DNA of 64,000 bases from Diphasiastrum complanatum (GCA_029204225.1 CM055108.1:49180996-49244995); one strand, 5' to 3'; numbered from the stretch's first letter, positions 46,506-58,894 are shown. Made by a program: numbers and translations. Notes: a model not told the origin generated them from the sequence alone.

Positions 46506-47030
46506 GATGCATGTAGATCAATAAAATTTTGAATTGGAAAAGTTATACCTTGCAGGTCCCCGACCTCTTGCACAATTTTTTTTATTTAAGTTACGGTTGT
46601 AAACCTTTGATACGTGGCTAATTTTTAACCTTATAACACATTGTAGCATGCAAATAATTGTTGGAGCGAGTTAAGTTGATGCCAACTATCTTTGAATTGA
46701 ATCATGAATTAGATGAAAAGTAGTTTCAATTGATCCACTATTCTTTAACAAAACAAGGCTAGCTACTATAATAAACACAATCTTTGCGATACAAAGAACC
46801 TTGCCTCCAACACGAGGCTTTATGTGTCGACGAGACGAGAGAGACTCATGCGTGTATGACATGTCTGTGGGGTCGGAGACGGGTTGAAGGGGGGCCCAGG
46901 GTATGCAACTCTGCGCGGCGCAAAGGATTCAACTGGGTCGTGGGAGGCAATTTTTGTGGCAGCAACGGGTACATGTTTTGCTGAAGCGCATTCATATTTC
47001 CCTTCGACAGGCGGCTATTGGTTGCTTAGC
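46506..47030. other. Spacer with a GC-rich segment
   Basis: 46830-46960 is GC-rich and without a supported ORF. It may be part of the LTR-like sequence that follows. Confidence 0.4.
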
Positions 47031-47032
47031 AT

Positions 47033-47290
47033 TGCTCACAATGCAGGATGCTCATATTTTTCACAATGCTCACAATGCAGGATGCTCATATTTCTCACAA
47101 TGCTCACAATGCAGGCTGCTCAGATGGAATTTTGCTGCTATCAGAAGTAAAATTTGAGATTTCCACACTTGCTCCACACTTGCTCCACACTAGGATTTCC
47201 AGCCTCCACACTCGCTTCAGATTTTCCAGAAATTGCTCACAAAGCTCCAGGATTTCCAGCCTCCATACTCGCTTCAGAATTTCTAGCTGC
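47033..47290. repeat. 34-bp tandem repeat and a degenerate 60-bp repeat
   Basis: TGCTCACAATGCAGG(A/C)TGCTCA... occurs 2.7 times with a 34-bp period (47033-47125). From about 47184 the block AGGATTTCCAGCCTCCA(C/T)ACTCGCTTCAGA occurs twice, about 60 bp apart. The region ends before TTGGTATCA (47608-47616), which could be a damaged primer site, followed by ATG AGC AAT TCG at 47668. That would make this part of an old LTR, but this is weak. Confidence 0.7.
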
Positions 47291-47449
47291 TATAGTGAAG
47301 TAGCTCACAGAAGGTCCAGGATTTTTTCTTCAGCAGGATTGACAGTCGAATTATTTCAGGTTCTCAAACCCTGCACACTCGGTTACAGACAGTTATGGGA
47401 GGCATTGGGAAGTAACGACGTTCTGGAACGCTCATCCTAAAATCCTATG

Positions 47450-48229
47450 CTTCCAAAACGTCCTTCCGATGCAACTTAGAATTATTGAAACTCCTGGGCT
47501 CTTCGTGGGAGAAGTCAGTTGCATCGCTTGCAGGGCTTTCTATTTGGTGATCTTTCACTAAAATTTAAAGAATGCTCGTTCTTCAAGTCCGTAAATTCGT
47601 TCACAACTTGGTATCACATCACTTTTTTGGCTATTCCCATTGGGTTAGTCAAGTGAAACTTTTAGTGAAGTATGAGCAATTCGAGAAGCAAAAGAGAGGA
47701 AGCACATATGGAGGAGTTTTTGAGATACAATGTATGAGATAGAAAATAATGTTGCAGATGTTCAAGCTAGCCATGGGTCTTCACTCCTGCCTCATGGTTG
47801 TGTATGTCTTTGTCATGGTAGTATTTGTTTCAAAAGTGAGAGAGTTTTTGCTATAATGAAGCATCATACCTTTCAGGCTACTACCTAAGTACTTTCAAGA
47901 GCAAACAACCATTTCTTATAAATAGTTGTTAGGCACCTTGATGCGATAATTGTCATTTGTGCTACTTGACAATGCTCATGATTGAATGCTTTCATTGTCA
48001 TTTGTCTTGGAATCATGGTAATAACATGATGGTTACCTTGATTAACTAGCAATATAAGCTTCCCTTCTTAGAACACAGGAGGGATGGCATATGTTTTTGA
48101 TGGCTAGATTAGACCATTAGAAGCTAAGAATTAACCCACCATTTATTCATTGAATTACCTATTGGAAGATATAACTTCAAGAAGAAACTTGTTTGCATCT
48201 AAAATCATATGCTTTAGCTAAATAGCCAT
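47450..48229. other. Spacer, possible old element leader
   Basis: TGGTATCA at 47609-47616 and a short ORF at 47668 suggest the start of a degraded element. Nothing firm can be called. Confidence 0.3.
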
Positions 48230-49242
48230 TGTGAAGGCCTATGATCCCACATTGTCCAAATTTAATGTTTTATATTGTAAATTTTTTGATTTTTGTACAT
48301 GGAAATATGCTGTAGTGCCTAAATTCATGTAAAGGCCTATTTGCATTTTGTAAATTCATTGTAATCAAGAACTCGCGACATTTTGTGCGACGTTCTAAAG
48401 TGACACATTAGTGGATCCCAACCGACACATTAATGCTTGGTGATCGACGCTTAGGCCGATATTCATTCCTATAAGGGCGACACTCAAAGCCGTTGTACTT
48501 ACGCAGAGATTGAGCTATCAATAGATAGAAGAGAGCCAGTTTCATAGCCTGGACATTCCTTTCCTCTGTTATCTGTTACAGTTGCACTTCTTATCAATTG
48601 AGCGAACACACTTTGAGTTAGTCTGTAACCTATTTAGATAGACATCTATTTGCAACATTCACTCTTCACTTGTACTGAATTCCAAATTCTCTAACGTGGA
48701 TTGCAGGCAACATCTGAGAGCGACAATTCTAACTAAGGTGTGCAGGGAATTAGCTGAAGCTTTAAGCTTAACTCTAATCAGAACCTCTTTTAATTCGGAA
48801 TGAGCCATGTGTTCAGATAAAGAACTTAACTAACGTTCTGCTTTGTTTGCTTGTTGTGATAAGAACTAATTCCTTGTGCTTGTTAAGAGGAATCAAAGCC
48901 AAATAGATTTTGTGTGAAGGATCTTTTTGCATGTTGTTGTAAGATTAATTGCTTACTGTTGTCCTAAGAGCCTGGAAGATAATGTATCCTTCTATACCTT
49001 TCGACTTGACTAAATCGTTCCATCATTGGTGTTTCTGGACGCCAATTTACTTAATATCTTTGGATAACTAGATTTGTCATTGTAATATTCTGCCTTGAAT
49101 ATTACATTCACCATCTGTCCATCACCCTTGTACACTTGTTGATTTGAAAGAGGAGATTTCTCTCTCTCTTGGGGAGCGATAAAACCTTTATACTACTCAA
49201 TTCACTGATTTTGTGAAAATCTATAACGACTAGGCTACCACA
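48230..49242 (+). repeat. Probable 5' LTR of a Tat/Athila-type element
   Basis: Ends GGCTACCACA just before the primer site at 49248. The proposed start TGTGAAGGCCTA (48230) is an imperfect inverted match (TGTGGTAGCCTA expected). About 1.0 kb. The 3' boundary is more secure than the 5' boundary. Confidence 0.55.
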
Positions 49243-49247
49243 TAACT

Positions 49248-49260
49248 TGGCGCCATTGCC
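49248..49260 (+). other. Primer binding site of Tat/Athila type
   Basis: TGGCGCCATTGCC closely matches the TGGCGCCGTTGCC primer site typical of plant Athila/Tat Ty3/gypsy elements. Confidence 0.7.
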
Positions 49261-49479
49261 GAGTTGTGAAAGAGTTGATTGTTATTACATGGTGCTTCAT
49301 GCGCTCTTATCAAGCACTTAGACATATGAGATTAGTAGATGCAACTAGGAGAACTCCAATAAGGGCGACCAATCTTTGCATATGTACAAAGTTGGTAACC
49401 ACTTCACCGCCTTTGGGATATTTGGTTGTCCAGTTGTTTTTAGGGTTGCTGGTATGTTTGGTGACGTCGGTTTGCCAAT

Positions 49480-50040
49480 GTAGAAAAATGCAAAAAAGCC
49501 AAAAAACCCGAAGGTGCCTTTAGACTGAAAGTATGCAACTCCTGAAGGTGCCCTTAGTTTAAAGGTAGCGAAAAAGTCGAAAGGCTGAAGGGCAAAAATA
49601 TGAAGGCGAAAAAGCTGAAGGCGGCTGAAGCCGAAAAAGGTGGCTAAAGCCGAAAAGGCGAAAGCCGAAGGTGGCGAAAGTCGAAGGTGCTTTAGAAATG
49701 GTTTCTAAGGCATCTTGGTGACTTTGTTCACACTGTAAAAAAGGCGAAGAAGGCGGCAAAAGCCGAAGGCGGCGAAAGCCGAAGGTGCTTTATAAATGGT
49801 TTCTAAGGCATTTTGGTGACTTTGGCCACGCTGTGAAAAAGGCGAAGAAGGCGGCAAAAGCCGAAGGTGGTGAAAGCTGAAGGCAGCTAAAGCTGAAGGT
49901 GCTTAAGAAATGGTTTCTAAGGCATTTTGCTGACTTTGGCCACTTGGCCGTTGTGTCGCATTCTAGCCACTTGGCCAGTGTGTCACATTTTTGCGAAGTG
50001 CAAAAAAAGGCGAAGGTGCCTAAAGAATGGTTAAGGAAAA
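49480..50040 (+). repeat. Higher-order minisatellite of GCCGAA-type units
   Basis: Short units such as GGCGAAAGCCGAA and GGCAAAAGCCGAA recur throughout. They are grouped into three larger units, each opening GGTGCTT(T/A)A(G/T)AAATGGTTTC (49686, 49783, 49898; spacing about 97 and 115 bp) and containing GGTGACTTTGGCCAC-like sequence. One plus frame reads Lys-Ala-Glu-Gly motifs but is broken in each unit by a stop. It lies just 3' of the Tat/Athila-type primer site, so it may be a transcribed leader array. Confidence 0.85.
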
Positions 50041-50159
50041 AGAAGAAACTATTAAAAGGGAAAAAAAAAAATGTGAAGGTCCGAAACACATGTAATCGGC
50101 CTTCGGTTTTCAAGATGCTCATTACTTGATCGATTTGCTTAAGGCTGAGCATAAGAAAT

Positions 50160-51205
50160 CTAACAGATCTAGTAGAGTAAGAAATGCTAAGATATAGAAT
50201 TTTAGGAAGAAGATATAGAGAGAGAATCTGTGGTACATGGCCATGCTTGCCATTGGCTAATTAGGTATGCTCTCTAAACTAGGAAAGTGGTTGATAGCTC
50301 ACGATCCTGTGCATGGATGGGAGAATAGGTTGATAGCCCACAATCTCACCATGACCATACTTTGTCCCTTCACTAAATTGTCCCAAAGTGTTTAGAAAAT
50401 GCTTCAATTAAGTACATTAATTAAAGGTTTGAGTACATTGTAAGATTACCATAGCTAAAATGCAAGAGTCATTTGAGGAATATGGGTGCTAGAATTTTGA
50501 GTTTAGGTCTTGACCATAATCTTGGGGGGATGGAGATTGGAAAAATTATCTTCATGTGTGAATGTGACAAGACCTTCAACCATGTGGGAGAGGAGATGGT
50601 TAAATAACACAAGAAATACTGTAAGAAGGCACCTACTCATGCAACGAAGCGAAAATATCCATTTAGTGACAAGTTATCTAAAAATCATGAATGCTTTGTC
50701 AAATACGAAAAGTCAATAACAACCTCAAAATATGAGATTTGAAAAGACCATCAGATTATGGCCTAATTAGAAACATTCCTCCAGCCGCTAACAATCCAGA
50801 CGAGCTTTAGGATATGACTTCTCATAGATCTTACAATGACCCAATGTAATGAGAAGTTGATTTGAGAGGTGACCGGACAAAAGTGTGCTTCTATGACTGC
50901 GAAATATTCAATTGGGCCATACCCTATTGGTTTATTTGCATTTCCTATTTTTAGGTCATTATTGACTTAATCAAATCTGCAAGGCATTTGTAATCCTTGC
51001 AAACTTTACGTGGTATAGGATTGTCAATGCTCGGTTATATCATGACAAGAACTTAATTAACAGCAATATATAGATAGTTTTCAACATCAATAAACAATTA
51101 CAATCATTTGATTCAGATTGTGCTTTTCTTTAGGCACCAAGCATATCGTTTTTGGAGCATATGGAAAAAAATTTGCCAAATCCATTTTCGGAGTGGTGAA
51201 TGGAA
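50160..51205. other. Spacer, nothing recognisable
   Basis: AT-rich with short ORFs only. TGATAGCTCACGATC/TGATAGCCCACAATC (about 50294 and 50332) is a short local repeat. Confidence 0.5.
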
Positions 51206-51209
51206 GTGA

Positions 51210-51344
<135 letters not shown>

Positions 51345-51635
51345 GGGCTCTGTTACATACATATATCACTTTATTCGCTTCGCAAGCCTCCGTGGAATGT
51401 AAATGTTGCATACTAACCTTATTTACTAGTGGGGGCGAAAAAAATGCCTTACTATGATAAAAGACCCCACATATTAGAAAAAGTTTTTTTTAAAAAAATG
51501 GTGGAATCAATGGCCAAGATCTATGCACATTATGAACAGTCAATCTAACGGTGAGCAACAATTTGCACTTAGTACACCTAAGTGTCCTCTGGTTCTATAA
51601 AGAGGGAAATCACACAACCCTATTCACTTTCCCTC

Positions 51636-51735
<100 letters not shown>

Positions 51736-51739
51736 TTAG

Positions 51740-52784
51740 TCTTGCTCTCTTGATGCTGTACCTTACGGTGATTGTAGAAAAACTTGTGAATGCTACTGGA
51801 AGAGCAATCGTGTGAACGATACTGCAAACTAAGGTGAAAATGATGTGAGGAATGATAGCTCGCTGATAATGAAGGTTGTATGTTGTGGTTTATGATTAGG
51901 AATGGACGCTTACAACTTGTTGTGATTACCATTGTGTAGTAGCAAGTTTTGGCTTGCAAAACTATGATTCGATACTCTTGCAATCAAGCACTGCCTCAAG
52001 GAGCAGTACTGAACAGTTTTACAGGTATTTTCTCTACCTCTGTTGATCTATGGTTGGTGGACAGTGATCCAGATATTGGCAACAAATATCACTTGTTATG
52101 ATTAATGAATAGTCGCTGGCCAGTGCTCTTTCTATAGCGGAATTGGCCGCTGGCTAGTGCTAGTTTTGCCTAAAACATTCACTATGCTATTGCGATTTAT
52201 CAAGGCCTTGCATGCACGCATAACTCCACGCATTTTGCAGTATGGAATGATAACAAAAGTGCGATGGACCGCTATCTTTTCATATAAATTCCAATGATAC
52301 CAATGGTGATTGCTTATATGTGGTTGATAGGAGTACTCTTGCTATACTCCATTGGCTATAACTTGCTATGATTGGTTGCTTCGGATGATTGTTCTTGTAG
52401 AAGGATAGAAACTATGATGATAGCTGACTCTGATAAAAAGTATAATGGCTTCTAAAGAATGTAGCATGAAGAAAGCTTGGCTTGATAGTATCTTCCTGAG
52501 AAGACATGTGCACAAAATATGATAATCTGTATATTGTGGATATTGTGAGGAATGAAATGCTCTTGAAAAGTTGAATAATAGGTCAATAATCTACGAGAAG
52601 ACGATGGATTAGCTATTGATAAAGACTATGAGGTTGGTAGAAGTACTCTATGCTTAACACAATACTTTCGGTTTGAATCTTCTAGCACATAGGTGATTTG
52701 TTAAAATAGTTGAAGATGGATAGTTCGCAAGAGATGAATTCGCCTATCATTCAGGTACGATGCTATACGGAACGGTGGGTAGGC
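51740..52784. other. Spacer, nothing recognisable
   Basis: No supported coding sequence; a repeated GCTGGCCAGTGCT/GCTGGCTAGTGCT (about 52114 and 52151) is the only local structure noticed. Confidence 0.45.
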
Positions 52785-53130
52785 TTACTCGTTACTACAG
52801 AAAATCTTATCCACAACCTTTGTAACTTTAACAAGAGATTCCACTTTGAGCCCTTTGTCAACCATATGACACTCACTAAGCACATTCTTAGTAATGGAAG
52901 GTATGAACAAAACATTCAGCAAATGAACATTCCTATTTGCAGATGAGAGAAAAATAGGAATAGTACCAATGCCCTTGATAACAACTTTACCACCATTGGC
53001 CATGTTGATGACCTTCTTCTTTCCTTCATAAGGCACCAAAGAAGTAAAGTACTATTTTTGACATATCATATGAAAGCTTGCTCCAGAAAGCCTCAATAAT
53101 AGAGTCGAAAAACCTCCAAAATGTTGTAGT
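52785..53130 (-). pseudogene. Copia protease fragment
   Basis: Minus strand: LSGASFHM (position of the protease DSGA motif; the Asp is replaced), a stop at about 53049, then VPYEGKKKVINMANGGKVVI, GIGTIPIF, and VLFIPSITKNVLS. This is the region between copia protease and GAG-pre-integrase. Flanking parts are gone. Confidence 0.75.
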
Positions 53131-54600
53131 TGGAGCACATCGATTTGTGAATCTCCAAGGAAGTTAACGATTACTGGTTGTAGATCTATGGTCATGAATT
53201 GCTTCCCATTAGCGAAGTGATAAAATCCTAAAATTGTAAAAGAAGGTAGCACTTACTAGTGGATAATAGCCTTTATACAATGTATCATTGTTGGGTTTTC
53301 CTCCTAACAAACAAAATCCTATTGTTTGCATTTTGCATTTTAACCATGTTCTATGTATGAGAAATTAAAAGCCAGCATATCAAAGAATGACTTGATTTCT
53401 CAATGTTTAGAACAATTGTTTATTACAACTTTCAATATTTGGTGGTTTTGTTTTAATTTTGTTTAGATTGTCTTGACATGGTTGACCAAAAGTTTGGGAT
53501 TTGGTCAGAGCCACTTCAAACATAATCTTAGGTAGGCATGTAGTTTGATAGTGCTAGTGTTGGGTAGGCTATGTAGGCTACATAACCTAGCCTCTAAAAG
53601 GGAAGGATGCGGAATTAGATAGCATAAAAATTTGGTTCCCTTGTTCCAATTTGACAATCTGTTTATCCATAATTCTTGCTTGCCACTTTTCAACATTCTT
53701 AGTTTTATTTTGGAACACTAGATCTTGAATCTCAATCTAATCTTGATCATTGCTGGTTGATTCTAACAAATCCCCAAGGTACTCGGCCAGAGCTACCCAA
53801 GAGTACCTCTCACCTTAGACCGAGGAGGTCTCCGAGAAGACGAGATGAATGAAGCCTGAGAGCTGAGTATGAGAGCCAAGGAATACTAGTCAATAGTGTC
53901 AAGTAGAAACTGTGTAAGCCTCATGGTGAGTCCCGAAAGATGGAATGACCATGTAGGAACTAGTATTTCTATGCAAAGTTATAAATGCAAGTAGACCTCT
54001 CTCTTACAAAAAGTAGAGTGAGCCACCTTTTGATGGTGACCTCTAGTGGACAACATTATTCCACTTGTAATTTGTGATCTGTGGAAATGCCACTAGGATG
54101 TCACCTAAAGAGCTCTCTTGCTTCTTTAAGAGACTCCCTCTTTGAGAAGAGGAGCTTTTTGTGTAATGCATCTATTCCATGTCCAAATGAGAAGAGCCTC
54201 CACGAGTTTGGTGCATCCTTTGAGCTCCTTGATCATGATTGTTTTCTTAAGTGATTCTCTTATGATCATGCCCTTCCATCCCTTGTGTGTGGTTGTGGAT
54301 AGTAGAGTGGATTAGTTTTCTTGCTCTCCTAGAGTGGATTAGATTTCCTATTCTCTTGTGGATTAATGTTGGTTTCAGGCTAGAAATGTGGTGTAGATCT
54401 TGCAGATTCTTGACATTCTAGTTCTTGATGTTCTTGGGCTGTCCAAGAATCAAGAAATGAGTGTTTCTTGATCCTTGGGCTGTTAAAATGCTATTAGATT
54501 AGTTTCTTCTTTCTTGTATTGTGGATTAATGCAGGTGTAGCATAGTTTAGGATTTGATCCAGTTTATTTTGCAGCAGTAGAGTAGGATTTTGATCATCAG
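53131..54600. other. Spacer, nothing firmly recognisable
   Basis: The minus-strand ORF 53505-53696 and neighbouring frame (EKWQARIMDKQIVKLEQGN-like) could be a retroelement remnant but lacks a motif. The rest shows local simple duplications such as AGAGTGGATTAG. Confidence 0.4.
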
Positions 54601-55221
54601 CATAGGTGGAAGGAATGTCCACGAAACTTGATGCAGACCACATATAATCTTCAGGTGGATCAGATGAACCAGGGTGATGACCTTATGACAGTGGAAGAGA
54701 TCGAGCAGGAAGCCAATCTAGATGTTACACGCCTCATGAATGTTTTGGTCGTCAGGAGAGTGGACACGGCTCCACCAGTGCTTTTGTCAAAATCGGCTCG
54801 CCAAGGGTATCAATTTCCTAACACTTCTCTTATTGTTATGCGAGGACAGCTGTGTGGTAGAGATGTTCAGGTTCTATTTGACACTGGGTCCTCTCATAAT
54901 TCTGCTCAAAAATATTATCCAACTCATGAGAAGGAGTTGTATGCCATAGTTCATGCATTAAAGGCATGGAGGCATTATTTGTATGGATCGAAATTTGAGG
55001 TATTCACTGATCATGATACGTTGAGATACTTTTGTAAGCAGCCAGACCTTAGAGGCCGGCAAGCCAAATGGTCTGAGCTCATGCAAGAATTTCTAACGGA
55101 GATTCGGTACAAGAAAGGTGCCAAGAATCGTGTGGCAGATGCACTATCTCGTATGGTGTATCAGATGTCATTTGTAGTCATTGAAAATGACTTACTGTCT
55201 GAGATAAGAAAGGCTCAGTAG
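54601..55221 (+). pseudogene. Gypsy protease fused in frame to RNase H
   Basis: Protease part: GRDVQVLFDTGSSHN, with the catalytic DTG at about 54880. The next codons read SAQKYYPTHEKELYAIVHALKAW-type RNase H, then FTDHDTLRYF and GAKNRVADALSR. The roughly 400-residue RT between them is absent while the frame is kept. TAG at 55219-55221 ends the frame; integrase continues in the same frame after it. Confidence 0.9.
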
Positions 55222-56576
55222 GAAGATCCTCACTGTAAGAAAGTGGAACAGGAGGTGAGTCATGGCCATGCAGAGTCTCAAAAGGAGAGCTCTTCTACCT
55301 TGGTTCGCACTTATCTTAAGTATTCCATAGAAGATGGAATAGTGATGAGAAATGGCAAGGCTCTTATTCCAGCTTGTGAGGTGCTGCAAAAGAGGATCTT
55401 GCATCTCTGTCACGATAGCCCTAGTGCTGGTCATCCTGGTGTGGATAGGACCTATGAGTTGATACGACATAACTTTTGGTGGTCGAGACTTAAGAAAGAA
55501 GTAAACCATTATGTGACACATTGTTTTAAGTGTCAAGTTAATAAGGCTGAAAAGATTAAAGTGCCTGGATTATTACGCCCGTTACCTATACCAGAAGGGG
55601 GTGGGAGAGTATTTCCATGGACTTCATTACATGTTTACCGCATACGCAGCAGCAACATAATGCTATCCTAGTTGTGGTTGACAGACTCACGAAAATGGCT
55701 CATTTTATCCCAACTAGTAATAAAATTGATGCACTTGGTACGGTTGATTTGTTTATACAGCATGTATTCAGACTTCATGGATTACCTAGATCCATTGTGT
55801 CTGACAGGGATTCTCGTTTTACTGGCAAATTTTGGACTGTAGTATTTGAGAAGTTAGAGGTGCAGTTGGGAATGAGTAGTTCTGATCATCCTGAAACAGA
55901 TGGGCAGACTGAGAGAGTTAACCAAACCTTGGAAGACATGCTTAGGGCGTATGTGAGTGAAAGGCAAATGCAATGGGAACGTTACCTACCATTGTTGGAG
56001 TTTGCCTATAATTATAAAAAGAATGCATCTACGAAGATGAGTCCTTTCGAGCTAAATTATGGTTTTAGACCAGCCAGTCCAGTTACTATAGGTATGCCTC
56101 ATAAGACACCTAGTGCTATGGAGTTTCTAACTCACATGCAACAGATGTTGGAGTTAGCTAAGGAAAATGTAAAAGCGGCGATGGATCGAGCAAAGACATA
56201 TGCTGATCTGGACCGTACGCCAAGAGAGTTCGAGGAAGGAGATATGGTATTTCTCAGGGTTCCAAAGGACTAGAAAACCCTACAAGGAAGTGTTATAAGT
56301 TGTCACCTAGATACTGTGGACCTTGGAAAATTGTTAAAAAGATTAATATGGTGATAACTTGTTGGCTGATGGCCTTGTATTGTTTCAGGAGCATGGTGAG
56401 GTGATGCATGGACCAGCGAGAGTATTGGACCGGAGGCATAGACAGTTGCAGAATCATTTGCTCCGTGAGTACTTGGTTGCATGGCATGAATGACCTCTCA
56501 GTGATGCTACCTGGGAGACCGCGCATGGGTTGCATGCACAGTATCCAGACTTTGCCATCGAGGACAATGTCATCTG
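55222..56576 (+). pseudogene. Gypsy integrase with frameshift, chromodomain-like tail
   Basis: 55243-55605 in frame 1: HLCHDSPSAGHPGVDRTYEL and the HHCC finger (HYVTHCFKCQVNK). A frameshift in a G-run near 55600 moves the sense to frame 3: MDFITCLPHT, VVVDRLTKMAHF, IVSDRDSRFTGKFW, DHPETDGQTERVNQTLE, PFELNYGFRP, ending at TAG 56271-56273. Further decayed sequence reads ARVLDRRHRQLQNH, REYLVAW and DATWE, the pattern of the gypsy integrase tail. The D,D,E core residues are visible, but the frame is broken. Confidence 0.9.
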
Positions 56577-56589
56577 AGGAGGGAAGGGA

Positions 56590-57267
56590 TGTCACATGTA
56601 CTTTGAATCCCTTTGCCCAATGTATGGTAAATTGTAATTATTAAATTGTAAATGGCTAAGTCACCGGCCTGTGGAGACAATTGTAAATTGCAATGTAAAT
56701 ATTTGTTATAGTGACTAAATACGAGATGGCCAAGGGGGTACTGGGTCTCATGAGAGTCTACTGGACTGACCTCCTAGAAAGTAGGAAGGGTTGACTGGTC
56801 AACATGACACATGTCACATGCTCACTGGGACACTTGGTCCAGTGCATGAGTGACACTTGTCAGACGATCAATGGACGGGTCAACAAGACATGTGTCATAT
56901 GCTCATTGGGACACTTGGTCCAATGCATGAGTGACACGTGTCAGATTGTCCACCTATTAGCTTGCCTATGTGTCAAGGTACTGCCAAGTGGCAAGTGTCA
57001 GCTATGCATGGAGTTTGCCATGTGTCGACGTTAGGATGTGTCAGGGTTAAGGGGTGCTTGAGGGGATATAGGGTGAGCCTTGTCAAGCATTCCTCATTAT
57101 CATTATGATTATGGTATTCCTATGCAGCTATGGTTGGGAGGAGACTTGCAGTAGAGCTCTCATGTTTGCTTGTCGATCTATGTACATTTGCTTGAGATTA
57201 ATAAAGTGACGGTTTTGTTGGATAATTCTGTGTATTCAGTTAGGGTTTTGTGAGCTTGTGTCCAACA
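56590..57267 (+). repeat. 3' LTR of the gypsy element
   Basis: 678 bp, TGTCACATG to GTCCAACA, after the purine tract. Contains an 81-bp tandem duplication (56798-56878 and 56879-56959) rich in GACAC(A/T)(T/G)GTC-like palindromes. Confidence 0.8.
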
Positions 57268-57271
57268 AAAT

Positions 57272-57475
57272 CTCAGCCGAGCCCCTTCGTTGGCATCTTG
57301 ACCGAGCCCTCTGTTGGCATCTCGACTGATCCCCTCCATTGGCATCTTAGTCGAGCCCCTCCGTTGGCATCTCGACGGAGCCCCTCCGTTACCATCTCAG
57401 TCGAGCCCCTCCATTGCCATCTCGACCGAGTCTTTGGTCACGATCTCGACCAAGTCCTCTGGTTAGATCTCAATC
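57272..57475 (+). repeat. Degenerate 24-25-bp minisatellite, about eight units
   Basis: Units of the form CTCGACCGAGCCCCTCCGTTGGCAT begin immediately after the gypsy LTR. Later units drift (GGTCACGAT, GGTTAGAT). Confidence 0.85.
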
Positions 57476-57542
57476 CTAAAATATTAAAAGCACAAAAACA
57501 CTAGAAACTCATACAAAACACAAAAATACACGACAGTTTACA

Positions 57543-58894
57543 ATGGACCACCGTACTTATCCTGAAATCCTAGACACTTATCCATACGAAATAAGATCTC
57601 CTATAGCTGAACAAATCAGACGTCATAGATTCTACCGAATGAGGTCCCAAATACATGGGCCATCCACAAACCCATTCTAGGGACAAGAACCTGATAGAGC
57701 CGAGTCTTCACGAGCATGAGACCATGTTCATGTTGTTGAAACATCACATACCATAACACACCTGAATGGAGCTTCTGCCACTCACGGAGCTCATTTTGAG
57801 AAGAGAACCCCCCAAGTTGGATCTACCCAAGTTTGACGATAGTTCGGACCCTCAAAGATTCTTGCAAATATTTGAGAATGCGTGTGATGTGTATGGTGAA
57901 ACATCTCTCGACGCTATGGTCCAACTGTTTTCAATGACCATGATCGCTAAAGCACGTGACTGGGTTTTTAACCTCGATCGTGAAGATAAATTGGATTGGT
58001 CTAATATGAAAGAGTCCTTTATCAAGCATTTTAAGCCCTTTCGTTTAATAGAGAGTCCTTTTGTCAAATTGAGTACCATCAAGATGACAAAAGATGAATG
58101 TGTAGGAGACTATATTGAGTGATTCAAACGTCTTAAAAGTCAAGTACCAGAGCAGCCCACCGCACAGATGCTCATCATATGGTTTAGTCGGCCTTCCAAG
58201 ATGGATTAGACGCGAGTTTACTTCCAATGATGAATATACGAGCCTAAACTTAGCCATGTCTGATGTCATCAAGGAAGAAGATGAAGGATCAGATGTAAAC
58301 GAATCTAGGAAAAAGAAAGCACCCCATGCTCCTGTCCATGAGTCTAAGCCGATCGAGGATACCCGAGATCAGCTTTGGAAATCACAGCTGGAATTGCTTA
58401 ATCAACAACATCAACTACATATTGAGAAACTCACCAATGAGTTTCAAACTACCCTGAAGTCTATCCAACGCAGTATGTCTGGTCAGCCAAACCCTGCACA
58501 TGTACCTTATAAACGAAAACCAATATGGTGCCCACACTACCGGGCTACGCATCCTGCTGATGCTTGTCTTTCATCTCAACCTATCCAAGCATATGCCATC
58601 CAACATTATGAAGAACAACCGTCACAATCTGGACATTTCTCACATTATCATGACTATCCACCAGAAAGTCCAGAACCACTAGCCATACAAGATAGCTATG
58701 CCATTACTCAAGGGCCATTGAACAACAGATGTTTCATCTGTGGTGAACCTGGCCACTTCATGGTTGATTGTCCAGTCAAGACCAAGTACCATGCCGAGTG
58801 TCCCGACTGTGTCAAAAAACACAGTTTTAAAGACTGCCCAAAACAACACAACAAGATCCTACCTACCCGACACGCCAATTATGAATCACGATAG
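57543..58894 (+). pseudogene. Decayed gag with mixed zinc knuckles
   Basis: 57766-58119 in frame 1 matches the retrotransposon gag domain: PPKLDLPKFDDSSDPQRFLQ, ARDWVFNL, WSNMKESFIKHFKPF. TGA at 58120-58122 and a frameshift near 58185 follow; frame 2 then continues (GLPRWIRREFTSNDEYTSL) to 58894. C-terminal knuckles: CFICGEPGHFMVDC (canonical) and CPDCVKKHSFKDC (three residues before His). Possibly begins at ATG 57543 in another frame. Probably Ty3/gypsy; no pol follows. Confidence 0.75.

Larger units (their letters stand above)
54601..57267 (+). mobile_element. Truncated and internally deleted Ty3/gypsy element
   Basis: Starts inside the gag zinc knuckle (HRWKECPRNL at 54601), continues with protease, jumps to RNase H, then integrase and a chromodomain-like tail, purine tract GAGGGAAGGGA and 3' LTR (56590-57267). 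The order protease-(RT)-RNase H-integrase defines Ty3/gypsy. RT is deleted. No 5' LTR. Confidence 0.9.

Noticed and set aside
49559-50152. Minus-strand Phe-rich ORFs in the GCCGAA array
   Set aside because: Frames are products of the tandem repeat and carry no recognisable family signature.
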